25,433 bases of DNA, taken from Caryophanales bacterium UBA5603. GTDB lineage: Bacteria; Bacillota_I; Bacilli_A; Izemoplasmatales; Hujiaoplasmataceae. Of the stretch, positions 6,301 through 14,186 are shown piece after piece. Each line of letters begins with the position of its first letter. The first letter of the stretch is position 1. The position numbers and the translations under genes are program-made. The notes under the pieces are model-generated. The model was given only the letters and a program-made list of their open reading frames with translations, had not been told where the DNA came from and did no database searches. The stretch lies in the NCBI GenBank assembly GCA_002424815.1, contig DILB01000001.1, positions 1 to 25,433 of the forward strand. Reading direction: 5' to 3'.

Positions 6301-8418
6301 ATGAACACATTGCTAACAGGCTTTATCATTTTGTCAATCGTCATTGCTTTTATTGCTTTTGGATTTGCATTATGGCTCTATTTCTGGGTTAAAAGACAAC
6401 CCACGTCGAATGAGAAGATTATTTCAATTGCTGAACTCATTCGTCAAGGGGCTAACACTTTTTTAAGAAAAGAATATACAATTTTAGCTAAGTTTGCGGG
6501 GGCTGCGGCATTATTAATTTTCATCTTCTTGCCAAAACCCTTATGGATCGGTGATTTTTGGGCTAATGTCCTGACTAATCTTCAAATGGTCATTGCCTAC
6601 ATCTCAGGAACAGTATTTTCAGCCGTAGCCGGAAAGATCGGTATTCAAGTCGCCACCATGGCTAACTCAAGAACGGCTGAAGCCGCTCAAAAAGGCATTC
6701 GTCTAAGCTTCTTAAATGGGTTCCGCGGTGGTTCCGTCATGGGGATGGCGGTCGTTGGGACAAGCTTACTTGGTATTGCTTTACTCTTTTTAATCTTTGA
6801 TCAAAATTCAACGTTATTACTTGGTTTCAGCTTCGGTGCTTCCTCTTTAGCACTCTTTGCGAAAGCAGGCGGTGGAATCTTTACAAAAACAGCGGATATT
6901 TCAGCTGATTTGGTTGGAAAAGTTGAACTCGGTATTCCTGAAGACGACCCAAGAAATCCTGCCGTTATCGCAGATAACGTCGGCGATAACGTTGGTGATG
7001 TTGCCGGAATGGGTGCGGACTTATTTGACTCTCATGTTGCCTCACTCGCTGCTGCTTTAGTCATGGGTGTGGCTTTGGATAAATTGCTTGGCACAAATAA
7101 TGTGGCAATGATCTTCTGTTATGCCGCTTTAGGATTACTGGCTTCAATCTTAGGAATTGGCTTTGCTAAAATGGGCAAAAACGATAATCCTACCAATGCC
7201 CTTAATACAAGTACCTATTTAACAACAGCAATATTTGCGGCATTAACCGCGGCCGCAACCATCATTTTTAAATTTGAATGGCGCATGTATTTCGCTGCCA
7301 TCTTAGGTTTGGGTGTAGGTGTCATCATTGGTATTGCCACAGATTACTTTACCGACGACCGTAAAAAACCCGTTCAAACCGTTGCTGAAGCCAGTGAATC
7401 TGGACCCGCAATAACCATTATTTCCGGTGTTAGTTACGGATTTTTATCGGTATTACCTGCGATGATTGGCATCGCTATCTCAGCGTTAGGCGCTTATATG
7501 CTTTGTGCACCTTTAGGAACCAATGCATCTGATCAAGTCGTTTATGGTATGTTTGGTATTTCCGTTGCGGCCGTCGGAATGTTATCGATTGTCGGTATGA
7601 TTATCTCTAACGATGCTTACGGTCCGATTGTCGATAATGCTCGTGGACTCGCAGAAATGGGTAATTTAGGCGAAGAAGTCGTCGAAATTACCGATAAACT
7701 TGATTCGGCAGGCAATACCGTTAAAGCTGTTACCAAAGGTTTTGCGATTAGTGCGGCTGGTTTAACTGTAATTTCTTTGCTTGGAGCTTTCTTAAGTGAA
7801 GTGAATGCGGCTGCTTTGGAGCGTGGAATTCCCGGAATCACTAACTTTGATATCTTAAATCCAAAAGTGTTCTTTGGACTTCTAATCGGTGCGGCAGTTC
7901 CGGCTGTCTTTAGTGCCATGCTCATGCTTGGTGTGACCCGCAATGCTGAAAGAATGGTTGCGGAAATCCATCGTCAATTCAATGATATACCGGGTTTAAA
8001 AGAAGGATTACCCGGTGTAGAACCTGAATATGATAAATGTATTACCATTGCTACAACCGGGGCATTAAAAGAGTTAATCCCTGCAGGATTATTCGCCATC
8101 CTCATGACGATTGCGGTAGGAATGATTGGGGGCGTCTATGCGATTGGCGGTTATTTAACTGGCAACATTGTTTCAGGGTTAATTCTCGCTTTATTCATGA
8201 GCAATTCAGGTGGACTTTGGGATAATGGTAAGAAATACGTTGAAGCCGGTCATCATGGCGGAAAAGGTTCGAATGCTCATAAAGCCGCTGTCGTCGGTGA
8301 TACCGTCGGTGATCCCTTTAAAGATACGGCAGGTCCCTCCATTAACACACAAATTACCGTTGTTTCTTTAGTTGCTTCCTTACTCGCTGTGATATTCCTA
8401 ACATGGTCGTTATTCTAA
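6301..8418 (+). CDS. hppA: Membrane-bound proton-translocating pyrophosphatase, K+-independent type
   Basis: The 705-residue polytopic protein (about 15-16 helices) hydrolyses pyrophosphate and pumps H+ out of the cytosol. The substrate-binding signature DLVGKVELGIPEDDP begins near residue 204, followed by NVGDNVGDVAGMGADLFDSH (about 224-243), and GDTVGDPFKDTAGPS lies near the C-terminus. The subtype marker reads GNTVKAVTKG (471-480): K475 and T478 stand where K+-dependent enzymes have Ala and Gly, so this should be a K+-independent, H+-only pump. The length is normal. The AGAGG ribosome site is 11 nt from the ATG, rather far. The gene is monocistronic, with an extended -10 promoter and a strong terminator. 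It recovers energy from PPi released by biosynthesis, useful in a low-yield fermenter. Confidence 0.96.
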   Translation: MNTLLTGFIILSIVIAFIAFGFALWLYFWVKRQPTSNEKIISIAELIRQGANTFLRKEYTILAKFAGAAALLIFIFLPKPLWIGDFWANVLTNLQMVIAYISGTVFSAVAGKIGIQVATMANSRTAEAAQKGIRLSFLNGFRGGSVMGMAVVGTSLLGIALLFLIFDQNSTLLLGFSFGASSLALFAKAGGGIFTKTADISADLVGKVELGIPEDDPRNPAVIADNVGDNVGDVAGMGADLFDSHVASLAAALVMGVALDKLLGTNNVAMIFCYAALGLLASILGIGFAKMGKNDNPTNALNTSTYLTTAIFAALTAAATIIFKFEWRMYFAAILGLGVGVIIGIATDYFTDDRKKPVQTVAEASESGPAITIISGVSYGFLSVLPAMIGIAISALGAYMLCAPLGTNASDQVVYGMFGISVAAVGMLSIVGMIISNDAYGPIVDNARGLAEMGNLGEEVVEITDKLDSAGNTVKAVTKGFAISAAGLTVISLLGAFLSEVNAAALERGIPGITNFDILNPKVFFGLLIGAAVPAVFSAMLMLGVTRNAERMVAEIHRQFNDIPGLKEGLPGVEPEYDKCITIATTGALKELIPAGLFAILMTIAVGMIGGVYAIGGYLTGNIVSGLILALFMSNSGGLWDNGKKYVEAGHHGGKGSNAHKAAVVGDTVGDPFKDTAGPSINTQITVVSLVASLLAVIFLTWSLF

Positions 8419-8432
8419 AAAATAGAAGCATT

Positions 8433-8460
8433 AAGACCGTCAATTGACGGTCTTTTTTCT
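8433..8460 (+). terminator. Terminator of hppA
   Basis: A perfect 9-bp stem (8433-8441 with 8446-8454), AATT loop and T run lie 15 nt after the hppA stop. Confidence 0.9.
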
Positions 8461-8471
8461 TTGAAAGCATG

Positions 8472-8500
8472 TTGAAACCACTAAGGATGTATGATATAAT
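8472..8500 (+). promoter_or_regulatory. Strong promoter of the ArsB/NhaD-type transporter
   Basis: TTGAAA (8472-8477), an exact 17-nt spacer ending in TGA and a perfect TATAAT (8495-8500) give a near-consensus extended promoter. Confidence 0.75.
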
Positions 8501-8542
8501 TTATCAGGTTTTTATAAAAAAATGACAAGGAGACTTTTACCT

Positions 8543-9856
8543 ATGAATTTGGCGATACTGGATTTATTTCCTGAAAATTGGATTATGCCTTTGGCACTGG
8601 TGATTTTTGTTTTAACTTACATTGGCTTATTAACTTTCCAAAAATATCGAGCTTACATTGCCTTAGGATCGGCTTCATTATTCATCCTGTTAGGGTACTT
8701 GCCTTTGGGAGACATTTTCACAGCCATTGATTGGAATGTCATTATGATGATAGCGGGAACCATGGGACTCGTTGCCATCTTTATCGAATCCAAAATGCCA
8801 GCATTACTCGCTGATAAAATTATTGATAAATCCCCCAATGTTCGGGTTGCGATTCTCTCACTATCCGTATTTGCCGGAGTAGTCTCAGCTTTTATTGATA
8901 ATGTGGCTACCGTTTTGATGATTGCGCCCATCGCCATCACGATTGCTAAAAAATTAAAGATATCACCGATTCCTTCAATTATTGCCATTGCGGTAGCCTC
9001 TAATTTAGAAGGTGCAGCGACTTTAGTCGGCGATACAACCTCGATTTTACTGGGTGGCCATTTGAACATGGATTTCTTCGATTTCTTCTTCTATCACGGA
9101 AATATCGGATTGTTCTTCATTAATCAAGCTGGATTGATTGGTGCTACCTTCGTTTTATACTTGATTTTCCGGAAAGCGAAACAACCAGTTTCGTTGGATG
9201 AAAAAACCGTTGTGACCAATTATTTTCCAACCGTCTTGATGCTTTCAGTCATTGTCTGTTTAGTTATTGCTTCTTTCATCCCGGGGAAACCTGCCGTCAC
9301 CAACGGATTAATCTGTCTGAGTTTAATGTTGATTGGTGTCATTCATAAATTCTTAACCACGAAGAACACGAAAGCTTTAGGCGAAACTTTAAAAGAAATT
9401 GATTATTTTACTTTACTTCTTTTAGCTGGTCTCTTTATGGTCATCGCTTCTATTACTAATGCTGGCGTCATTGATGCGATTGCGGATGGGCTCTCATCCA
9501 TATCCGGCGGAAATGTCTTTGTCATTTATACCATCATCGTATGGATGTCGGTTTTAATCTCAGCGTTTGTCGATAATATCCCTTATGTTGCGACCATGTT
9601 ACCTGTCGTGGGAGGAATTTCTATAGCCTTAGGTCTTCAAGATCCCACCGTCCTTTATTTCGGTTTACTTGTCGGTGCAACTTTAGGAGGTAATTTAACC
9701 CCCATCGGCGCATCCGCAAACATTACAGCCATTGGGATTTTACGGAAAGAAGGACATACGGTTAAAACATGGGATTTCATGCGCATCGGTATTCCTTATA
9801 CCATGACGGCTGTCATTATTGGCTATCTATTGGTTTGGTTCATCTTTAAAGCTTAA
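8543..9856 (+). CDS. ArsB/NhaD-type ion transporter (IT superfamily)
   Basis: The 437-residue integral membrane protein has about 11-12 hydrophobic segments in two related halves. Each half carries a repeat motif: SAFIDNVATVLMIAP (115-129) with NLEGAATLVGDT, and SAFVDNIPYVATMLP with GGNLTPIGASAN. The paired FxDN and N(L)xGAxT/PIG motifs are typical of the ion transporter superfamily that includes the Na+/H+ antiporter NhaD, arsenite permease ArsB and the P protein. The substrate cannot be fixed: arsenite, Na+/H+ or a carboxylate are all possible, and no ArsR, ArsA or ArsC gene is nearby, which weakens an arsenic role. The start is the ATG 10 nt after AAGGAG; an upstream ATG at 8522 has no ribosome site. 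It is downstream of hppA but has its own promoter. A link between proton pumping and Na+/H+ exchange is inference. Confidence 0.85.
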   Translation: MNLAILDLFPENWIMPLALVIFVLTYIGLLTFQKYRAYIALGSASLFILLGYLPLGDIFTAIDWNVIMMIAGTMGLVAIFIESKMPALLADKIIDKSPNVRVAILSLSVFAGVVSAFIDNVATVLMIAPIAITIAKKLKISPIPSIIAIAVASNLEGAATLVGDTTSILLGGHLNMDFFDFFFYHGNIGLFFINQAGLIGATFVLYLIFRKAKQPVSLDEKTVVTNYFPTVLMLSVIVCLVIASFIPGKPAVTNGLICLSLMLIGVIHKFLTTKNTKALGETLKEIDYFTLLLLAGLFMVIASITNAGVIDAIADGLSSISGGNVFVIYTIIVWMSVLISAFVDNIPYVATMLPVVGGISIALGLQDPTVLYFGLLVGATLGGNLTPIGASANITAIGILRKEGHTVKTWDFMRIGIPYTMTAVIIGYLLVWFIFKA

Positions 9857-9864
9857 TCGTTTTC

Positions 9865-9890
9865 AAAACCGGAATTTTCCGGTTTTTTTA
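9865..9890 (+). terminator. Terminator of the ArsB/NhaD-type transporter
   Basis: An AAAACCGGAA arm (9865-9874) pairs with 9877-9886 around a T-rich loop, followed by a run of T, 8 nt past the stop codon. Confidence 0.85.
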
Positions 9891-9894
9891 TTGG

Positions 9895-9930
9895 ATTAAA
9901 AAAAGGATGATCAATTTTGACCATCCTTTT
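9895..9930 (-). terminator. Terminator of the purine permease gene
   Basis: On the minus strand a 13-bp stem with one wobble (arms 9918-9930 and 9901-9913), a 4-nt loop and a T run follow the stop codon at 9947. Confidence 0.85.
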
Positions 9931-9946
9931 GTATTAATCAATAGGA

Positions 9947-11377
9947 TTAGATAACGCCTTGTGCGTTCAAAGACATTAACAAGAAATAAAGTAAGAATAA
10001 TCCGCTGGATACCCATAAAATCGGATGAATCATTCTAGCTTTTCCGGTAATGACTTTAATTAAGACATAGAAGATAAAACCAAATGCGATTCCAATCGAG
10101 ATATTATAAGCCAAAGCCATTAATATAGCAGCTAAGAAGGCAGGTACTGCTTCTTCAAAATCATGCCAATTAATATCTTTTAATGAACCAGCCATCATGA
10201 TACCAACAATAATAAGCGCTGGTGCAGTGGCTTGTGCAGGAACAATCCCAACGATGGGGGCGATTAAAATACAAAGCAAGAAGAATATTGAAGTGAAGAC
10301 TGAAGTTAAACCCGTTCTTCCGCCCGCTTCAATCCCCGCTGCAGATTCAATGTAGGTGGTGGTATTCGAAGTTCCAAAGACAGCACCAATCGAAGTTGCG
10401 ATGGAATCGGCAAATAAAGCTTTTTCCATTTTGGTTTTGAAACCTTTTCCTTCTTGAATGGAAGTTAAATCTTCTTCCGAGAAGATTCCCGAGACACGAC
10501 CGGTGCCAACAAAGGTACCGATGGTGTCAAAAGTATCGGTCAATGAGAAAGCGAAGATTGCGAGGAATGCCATTGGCAATTTACTTGGATCAGAGAAAAT
10601 AGTGCCAATCCCTTTGAAAGCGGCACCAAAAGTGGTCCCAAGTTCTCTAAAAGGAGTAGCAATATCAAATCCACTAATCGCAACACTCGTAATTCCCATC
10701 GGAATACCTAAGAGGGTGGCAGCAGCGATACCAATTAAAATGGCACCCTTGACTTTTAATAATAACAAGACAATCGTAATAATGACACCGATTAAAGCTA
10801 ATACAGGACCCCAGGAGTCAAAATTTGTCAGAGCAGGGATAATCGAAGAATCGATTATGGCTGTTCCCCCAGGAATTTCAAACCATGTGCCAGGATCAGC
10901 GACAAACGTGAGGAATCCAGCGTTTTTAAAGCCGATGTAGGCGATGAAAATACCAATACCACCACCGATAGCGTGTTGTAAGCTAACGGGAATGGCAGTG
11001 ACGATGGACTTGCGAATCTTTGTGACGGTGATTAAAACATTGATGAGTCCGCAAATGAAGACTAATGCTAAGGCTTCGCTCCAATGAAAACCTAAAGCGA
11101 AAACAACCGTATAGGTAAAGAAAGCATTGAGCCCCATTCCAGGTGCTAAAGCATACGGTACATTGGCAAACAATCCCATGATTAAAGTGCCGATAACGGT
11201 CGCAATAATCGTTGCGAGGAAGACGGCACCTAAAGGCATGCCTGTTTGCGAAAGCATTTGCGGGTTGACGAAAATAATGTAGACCATGGCAAAGAATGTT
11301 GTCGCTCCAGCGAGTAATTCTTTGGTCCATGTCGTGTTATTTTCTTGCAACTTGAAGAATTTCCAAACCTTTTCCAT
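9947..11377 (-). CDS. pbuG: Guanine/hypoxanthine permease, NCS2 AzgA/PbuG family
   Basis: The 476-residue membrane protein (about 12-14 helices) is a nucleobase:H+ symporter of the AzgA branch of the NCS2 family. Diagnostic parts are the N-terminal TTWTKELLAGATTFFAMVYI (15-34), PYALAPGMGLNAFFTYTVV and the signature FSLTDTFDTIGTFVGTG in the second half. The frame continues upstream to 11500, but the ATG at 11377 has GGAGGG at the right distance and the upstream codons belong to the riboswitch terminator, so translation starts here. The leader carries a guanine-class purine riboswitch with C at the specificity position, which independently supports guanine or hypoxanthine as substrate: when the base is plentiful, transcription should stop before this gene. 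It is a single-gene unit with its own terminator. Confidence 0.93.
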   Translation of the reverse strand: MEKVWKFFKLQENNTTWTKELLAGATTFFAMVYIIFVNPQMLSQTGMPLGAVFLATIIATVIGTLIMGLFANVPYALAPGMGLNAFFTYTVVFALGFHWSEALALVFICGLINVLITVTKIRKSIVTAIPVSLQHAIGGGIGIFIAYIGFKNAGFLTFVADPGTWFEIPGGTAIIDSSIIPALTNFDSWGPVLALIGVIITIVLLLLKVKGAILIGIAAATLLGIPMGITSVAISGFDIATPFRELGTTFGAAFKGIGTIFSDPSKLPMAFLAIFAFSLTDTFDTIGTFVGTGRVSGIFSEEDLTSIQEGKGFKTKMEKALFADSIATSIGAVFGTSNTTTYIESAAGIEAGGRTGLTSVFTSIFFLLCILIAPIVGIVPAQATAPALIIVGIMMAGSLKDINWHDFEEAVPAFLAAILMALAYNISIGIAFGFIFYVLIKVITGKARMIHPILWVSSGLFLLYFLLMSLNAQGVI

Positions 11378-11419
11378 TGTAAATAACCCTCCTATGATTT
11401 TTTTGGTTTTGTATTTTGC

Positions 11420-11460
11420 AAAAAAAAAGCCAGTACAGAGAAAGAATCCCATACTCGCCA
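11420..11460 (-). terminator. Riboswitch-controlled intrinsic terminator (expression platform)
   Basis: On the minus strand an imperfect stem (GGCGAGTA with TACTGGCT, one mismatch and an end wobble) closes a purine-poor loop and is followed by nine T. It lies between the purine aptamer and the ribosome site of the permease, where a ligand-controlled terminator is expected. The alternative antiterminator pairing was not resolved by eye. Confidence 0.6.
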
Positions 11461-11504
11461 ACAAAATATCTGAACGCCAAAAGCATCCAGAAAAAATCAT
11501 GTAA

Positions 11505-11569
11505 CCAATAGTCAGCCAATTAGGTCGGCTGGTAGAGACTATGGAACCAAATTATCCATATTATATTGG
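11505..11569 (-). promoter_or_regulatory. Purine riboswitch aptamer, guanine/hypoxanthine class
   Basis: Read on the minus strand, the element folds as the three-way junction of the purine class. P1 is CCAATA/TATTGG. P2 is ATGGA/TCCAT with a loop containing TTTGG. J2/3 is AGTCTCTACC, close to the consensus AGTTTCTACC. P3 is AGCCG/TGGCT with loop ACCTAAT. The two loops offer the conserved GG-CC kissing pairs. J3/1 is GAC, with C at the position that pairs with the ligand (position 74 in the xpt numbering), which means guanine or hypoxanthine, not adenine. The U-to-C change at position 48 is at a flipped-out, weakly constrained base. It precedes a purine permease gene, as expected. Confidence 0.9.
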
Positions 11570-11606
11570 CGATCTAGCTATTTAGTTACCGCAACAAAAC
11601 AATCTT

Positions 11607-11635
11607 AGTTTATCATGGAATTTAAGGCATGGCAA
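11607..11635 (-). promoter_or_regulatory. Promoter of the riboswitch-pbuG transcript
   Basis: On the minus strand TTGCCA (11630-11635), a 17-nt spacer ending in TGA and TAAACT (11607-11612) precede the aptamer by about 38 nt. The remaining gene-free stretch (11640-11709) shows only a GAAC-N4-GTTC palindrome at 11674-11685. Confidence 0.55.
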
Positions 11636-11709
11636 GATGCTGAAAACCTTTTCATTTATACTTTCGTTATAATGAACAAGCGTTCGCGATAAATTTAGTG
11701 ATTTAAGGA

Positions 11710-11733
11710 TAAAAAAGACCGAAAATCCGGTCT
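11710..11733 (-). terminator. Terminator of the aldehyde dehydrogenase gene
   Basis: On the minus strand AGACCG/CGGTCT with a 6-nt loop is followed by six T, about 11 nt after the stop codon. Confidence 0.85.
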
Positions 11734-11744
11734 AAATGTATCAA

Positions 11745-13109
11745 TCATTTGCTAAATTTCTCGATAATCGCTCTTTTTGTTTTGGTATAGGGGTGATATC
11801 TAAAAGATAGGTCAATCCAGCGTGAACGCACTAAAACTGACTTTGCGTGTGAAAATGTTTTAAACGAATCAATGCCATGATAATTCCCTAGTCCAGAAAA
11901 TCCGACACCGCCAAAAGGTAAGTGCGAGGAGGCCACATGCATCAACGTATCATTAATCGTTCCACCACCGAAACTGACTTCTTTTAAAACCCTTTTTTGT
12001 AATTTTTGATCGGTTGTGAAGAGATATAAGGCCAAAGGTTTTTCTTGCAATTTAATGTATTGAATGGCGTTATCAATGTCATCATAGGCAATGACTGGTA
12101 AAATAGGTCCAAAGATTTCATCTTTCATAACCGGTGAATCAAAATTGACATCGATTAAAACTGTTGGTGTGATTTTGGTTTCATTCGCCGTGCCGCCGAT
12201 GGCGATGGTTTGATCTTTTAAATACCCTAAGAGACGCTCATGATGATGTTTATTGATGATTTTTGGTAAGTCTGGATTCTGAAGTGGATCTTCACCAAAA
12301 AAGTCCTGAATGACTTGTTTTAAGGATTCGATGAAAGCATCGCGATACTCACGTTTAATCAAAACATAGTCGGGAGCGACGCAGGTTTGTCCGGCATTGA
12401 CGAATTTACCAAAAGCAATCCGCTTCGCTGTCAAAGGCATCGATAACGTCCCATCGATAATGACGGGAGATTTACCGCCCAGTTCTAAAGTCATGGGCGT
12501 GAGATGAACTGCCGCTTTTTCCATGACAGTCCGACCCACATGAGTTGAACCCGTAAAAAACAAATAATCAAAGCGTTGTTCCAATAAGGATTTGTTTTCT
12601 TCTCTGCCACCTAAAATCGTGGTAATAAATTCAGGTTTGAAACACGATTGAATCATTTGATAAATGACTTCAGAGGTATGCTTTGCATAAGAAGCCGGCT
12701 TAATAATAGCACAATTGCCCGCAGCGATGGCCCCGATTAAAGGGTCGATGGCTAATTGAAAAGGATAATTCCATGGCGACATGATTAAAACCACACCAAA
12801 AGGTTCTTGCAAAATTCGGCTCTTCGCCGCAAATAAGACAAGAGGTGTATGAACCTTTTGCGGTTTCATCCATCTTTTAAGATGTTTTAAAGTATGATTG
12901 AGCTCATTCATGACAATCGCAAGCTCCGTCATAATCGTTTCCATCGGGGCTTTTCCTAAATCTTTATGCATCGCTTCGATGATTTGTTCTTTATAATTTA
13001 AAATTCCTTCTTTAAGGGTTTTAAGTGCTTGAAACCGAAAATGATAATCTTTGGTAACGTTAGAGGCAAAATAATTGCGTTGAGCTTGAATGATTGATTG
13101 GATATCCAT
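11745..13109 (-). CDS. Aldehyde dehydrogenase, class-3/fatty-aldehyde-like
   Basis: The 454-residue NAD(P)-dependent enzyme oxidises aldehydes to carboxylic acids. It shows SPWNYP (111-116, with N114), cofactor Lys in IIKPAS (K137), FFTGSTHVGR (185-193), general base E209 in TLELGGKSP, and nucleophile C243 in NAGQTCVAPDY. Length and the C-terminal SHLPFGGVGFSGLGNYHG segment place it with class-3 ALDHs (ALDH3, YwdH, coniferyl or fatty aldehyde dehydrogenases) rather than the 490-residue classes. A basic, possibly membrane-associating C-terminus (about 430-454) resembles that group. The start has GAGGAG 6 nt upstream. It is monocistronic and divergent from the epimerase at 13205. It may protect against reactive aldehydes, in line with the reductases nearby. 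Confidence 0.92.
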   Translation of the reverse strand: MDIQSIIQAQRNYFASNVTKDYHFRFQALKTLKEGILNYKEQIIEAMHKDLGKAPMETIMTELAIVMNELNHTLKHLKRWMKPQKVHTPLVLFAAKSRILQEPFGVVLIMSPWNYPFQLAIDPLIGAIAAGNCAIIKPASYAKHTSEVIYQMIQSCFKPEFITTILGGREENKSLLEQRFDYLFFTGSTHVGRTVMEKAAVHLTPMTLELGGKSPVIIDGTLSMPLTAKRIAFGKFVNAGQTCVAPDYVLIKREYRDAFIESLKQVIQDFFGEDPLQNPDLPKIINKHHHERLLGYLKDQTIAIGGTANETKITPTVLIDVNFDSPVMKDEIFGPILPVIAYDDIDNAIQYIKLQEKPLALYLFTTDQKLQKRVLKEVSFGGGTINDTLMHVASSHLPFGGVGFSGLGNYHGIDSFKTFSHAKSVLVRSRWIDLSFRYHPYTKTKRAIIEKFSK

Positions 13110-13143
13110 AAAGTTCTCCTCGATGAGTGCTGTATTAAAAATT

Positions 13144-13152
13144 ATTATACCA
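13144..13152 (-). promoter_or_regulatory. Extended -10 promoter of the aldehyde dehydrogenase
   Basis: On the minus strand TGG directly precedes TATAAT (13144-13149), about 35 nt from the start codon. The -35 is weak. It lies only 20 nt from the -10 of the divergent gene, so the two promoters overlap. Confidence 0.5.
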
Positions 13153-13166
13153 TAAAGGAAGGATTT

Positions 13167-13175
13167 TGATATAAT
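13167..13175 (+). promoter_or_regulatory. Extended -10 promoter of the epimerase-family gene
   Basis: TGA directly precedes TATAAT (13170-13175), 29 nt before the start codon. The -35 (ATACCA) is poor. Confidence 0.5.
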
Positions 13176-13204
13176 ACAATTATCGCTACTCTTTGGAGGA
13201 CCTC

Positions 13205-14143
13205 ATGATTTTTATAACTGGTGCTACAGGTCATATTGGTAACAATCTTGTGCGCGTTTTTATCGAACATCAAACCCCTTGTCGATTGTTACTGAGACGA
13301 CTTGGTCCTGCTTTAGACAATCTTGATATTGATTATGTCATCGGTGATATTTTTGATCCCGCTTTTTTGAAACAGCACATCCAACCTAAAGATACTTTAA
13401 TTCATGTGGCGGGTGTCATTGATTTGACGGCTAAATATCGATTAGATTCAGATAAAGTCAATGTTGAAGGCACGAAAATCATCGCCAACTTTTGCGCTGA
13501 AAACGACGTGACACTCATCTATGTATCTTCCGTGGATTGCATTAACAAGCCTTCCAGAAACGCTTTAATTCATGAACCTAACAATTTCCATATTGAGACA
13601 ATCAAAAGTCATTATGCTAAAGCCAAGGCTCAAGGAACGGCTTATGTTCTTCATTTAATCAATCAAAACACCTTAAAAGGGGCCATCGTTTATCCTTCGG
13701 CGGTGATAGGCATCCATGATTACAAACCTTCTGCCGCAGGAAATCAAATGATGATCGCTTATAAAAGAAGGATTTTACCTTATATTAAAGGTGGTTATAA
13801 TTTTATTGATGTCAGAGATGTTGCTGCTGCTCTTTATCATATCGTAACAAAACCGATTTTAGGGTCGTTTATTCTTTCGGCGCATGAAGTGACAATCAAA
13901 GAGTTTTATCAAGTCATTGCTCGATTCGCTGATCATCGTAAATGGATTATTCCTGTTCCTAATTTTCTTGCAAAATTCGGGGCGTTATTTCTTAAAAGTG
14001 TCTCTAATGTCATGATTGATGCGGTTGAAGAAAACTATCATTATGATCATTCGCGCATGAAATCAGAGTTACACATTGAACCCAGGTCTTTTGAAGCAAC
14101 GGTTCAAGACACCATCGAATGGTTTAAAAACAAAAGAAGTTGA
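13205..14143 (+). CDS. NAD(P)-dependent epimerase/dihydroflavonol-reductase-like SDR
   Basis: The 312-residue protein is an extended or atypical short-chain dehydrogenase. Its N-terminal nucleotide site is GATGHIG (6-12), VAGVIDL marks the next strand, YVSSVD holds a candidate catalytic serine, and the YAKAK motif gives the Tyr-x3-Lys pair. FIDVRDVA in the C-terminal half is common in dihydroflavonol-4-reductase and DUF-type SDRs. It likely reduces a carbonyl or acts on a nucleotide-bound group; the substrate is unknown. The start is the ATG 5 nt after GGAGGA; the in-frame TTG at 13193 lies before that ribosome site and is rejected. It is a single gene ending in a terminator shared with the convergent gene at 14187. 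Confidence 0.85.
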   Translation: MIFITGATGHIGNNLVRVFIEHQTPCRLLLRRLGPALDNLDIDYVIGDIFDPAFLKQHIQPKDTLIHVAGVIDLTAKYRLDSDKVNVEGTKIIANFCAENDVTLIYVSSVDCINKPSRNALIHEPNNFHIETIKSHYAKAKAQGTAYVLHLINQNTLKGAIVYPSAVIGIHDYKPSAAGNQMMIAYKRRILPYIKGGYNFIDVRDVAAALYHIVTKPILGSFILSAHEVTIKEFYQVIARFADHRKWIIPVPNFLAKFGALFLKSVSNVMIDAVEENYHYDHSRMKSELHIEPRSFEATVQDTIEWFKNKRS

Positions 14144-14160
14144 ATTTTCAACTTCTTTTT
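14134..14160. terminator. Bidirectional terminator between convergent genes
   Basis: AAGAAGTTGA pairs with TCAACTTCTT around a 4-nt loop. T runs follow on both strands, and the stop codon of the epimerase gene lies in the stem. It also serves the HExxH gene on the minus strand. Confidence 0.8.
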
Positions 14161-14186
14161 TGATATTAAAAAAGCTTAAGACAAAA

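Noticed and set aside
8653..9069. 138-codon minus-strand frame inside the ArsB/NhaD-type gene
   Set aside because: Antisense shadow of a real membrane-protein gene, with no ribosome site or domain.
10458..10940. 160-codon plus-strand frame inside the purine permease gene
   Set aside because: Antisense shadow: composition follows the opposite-strand coding gene, there is no ribosome site and no recognisable protein.
11673..11686. LexA/DinR-like box (GAAC-N4-GTTC) upstream of the purine permease promoter
   Set aside because: The core matches, but such an 8-base pattern is expected by chance about once in tens of kilobases, it has two mismatches to the full consensus, and no SOS gene is downstream.
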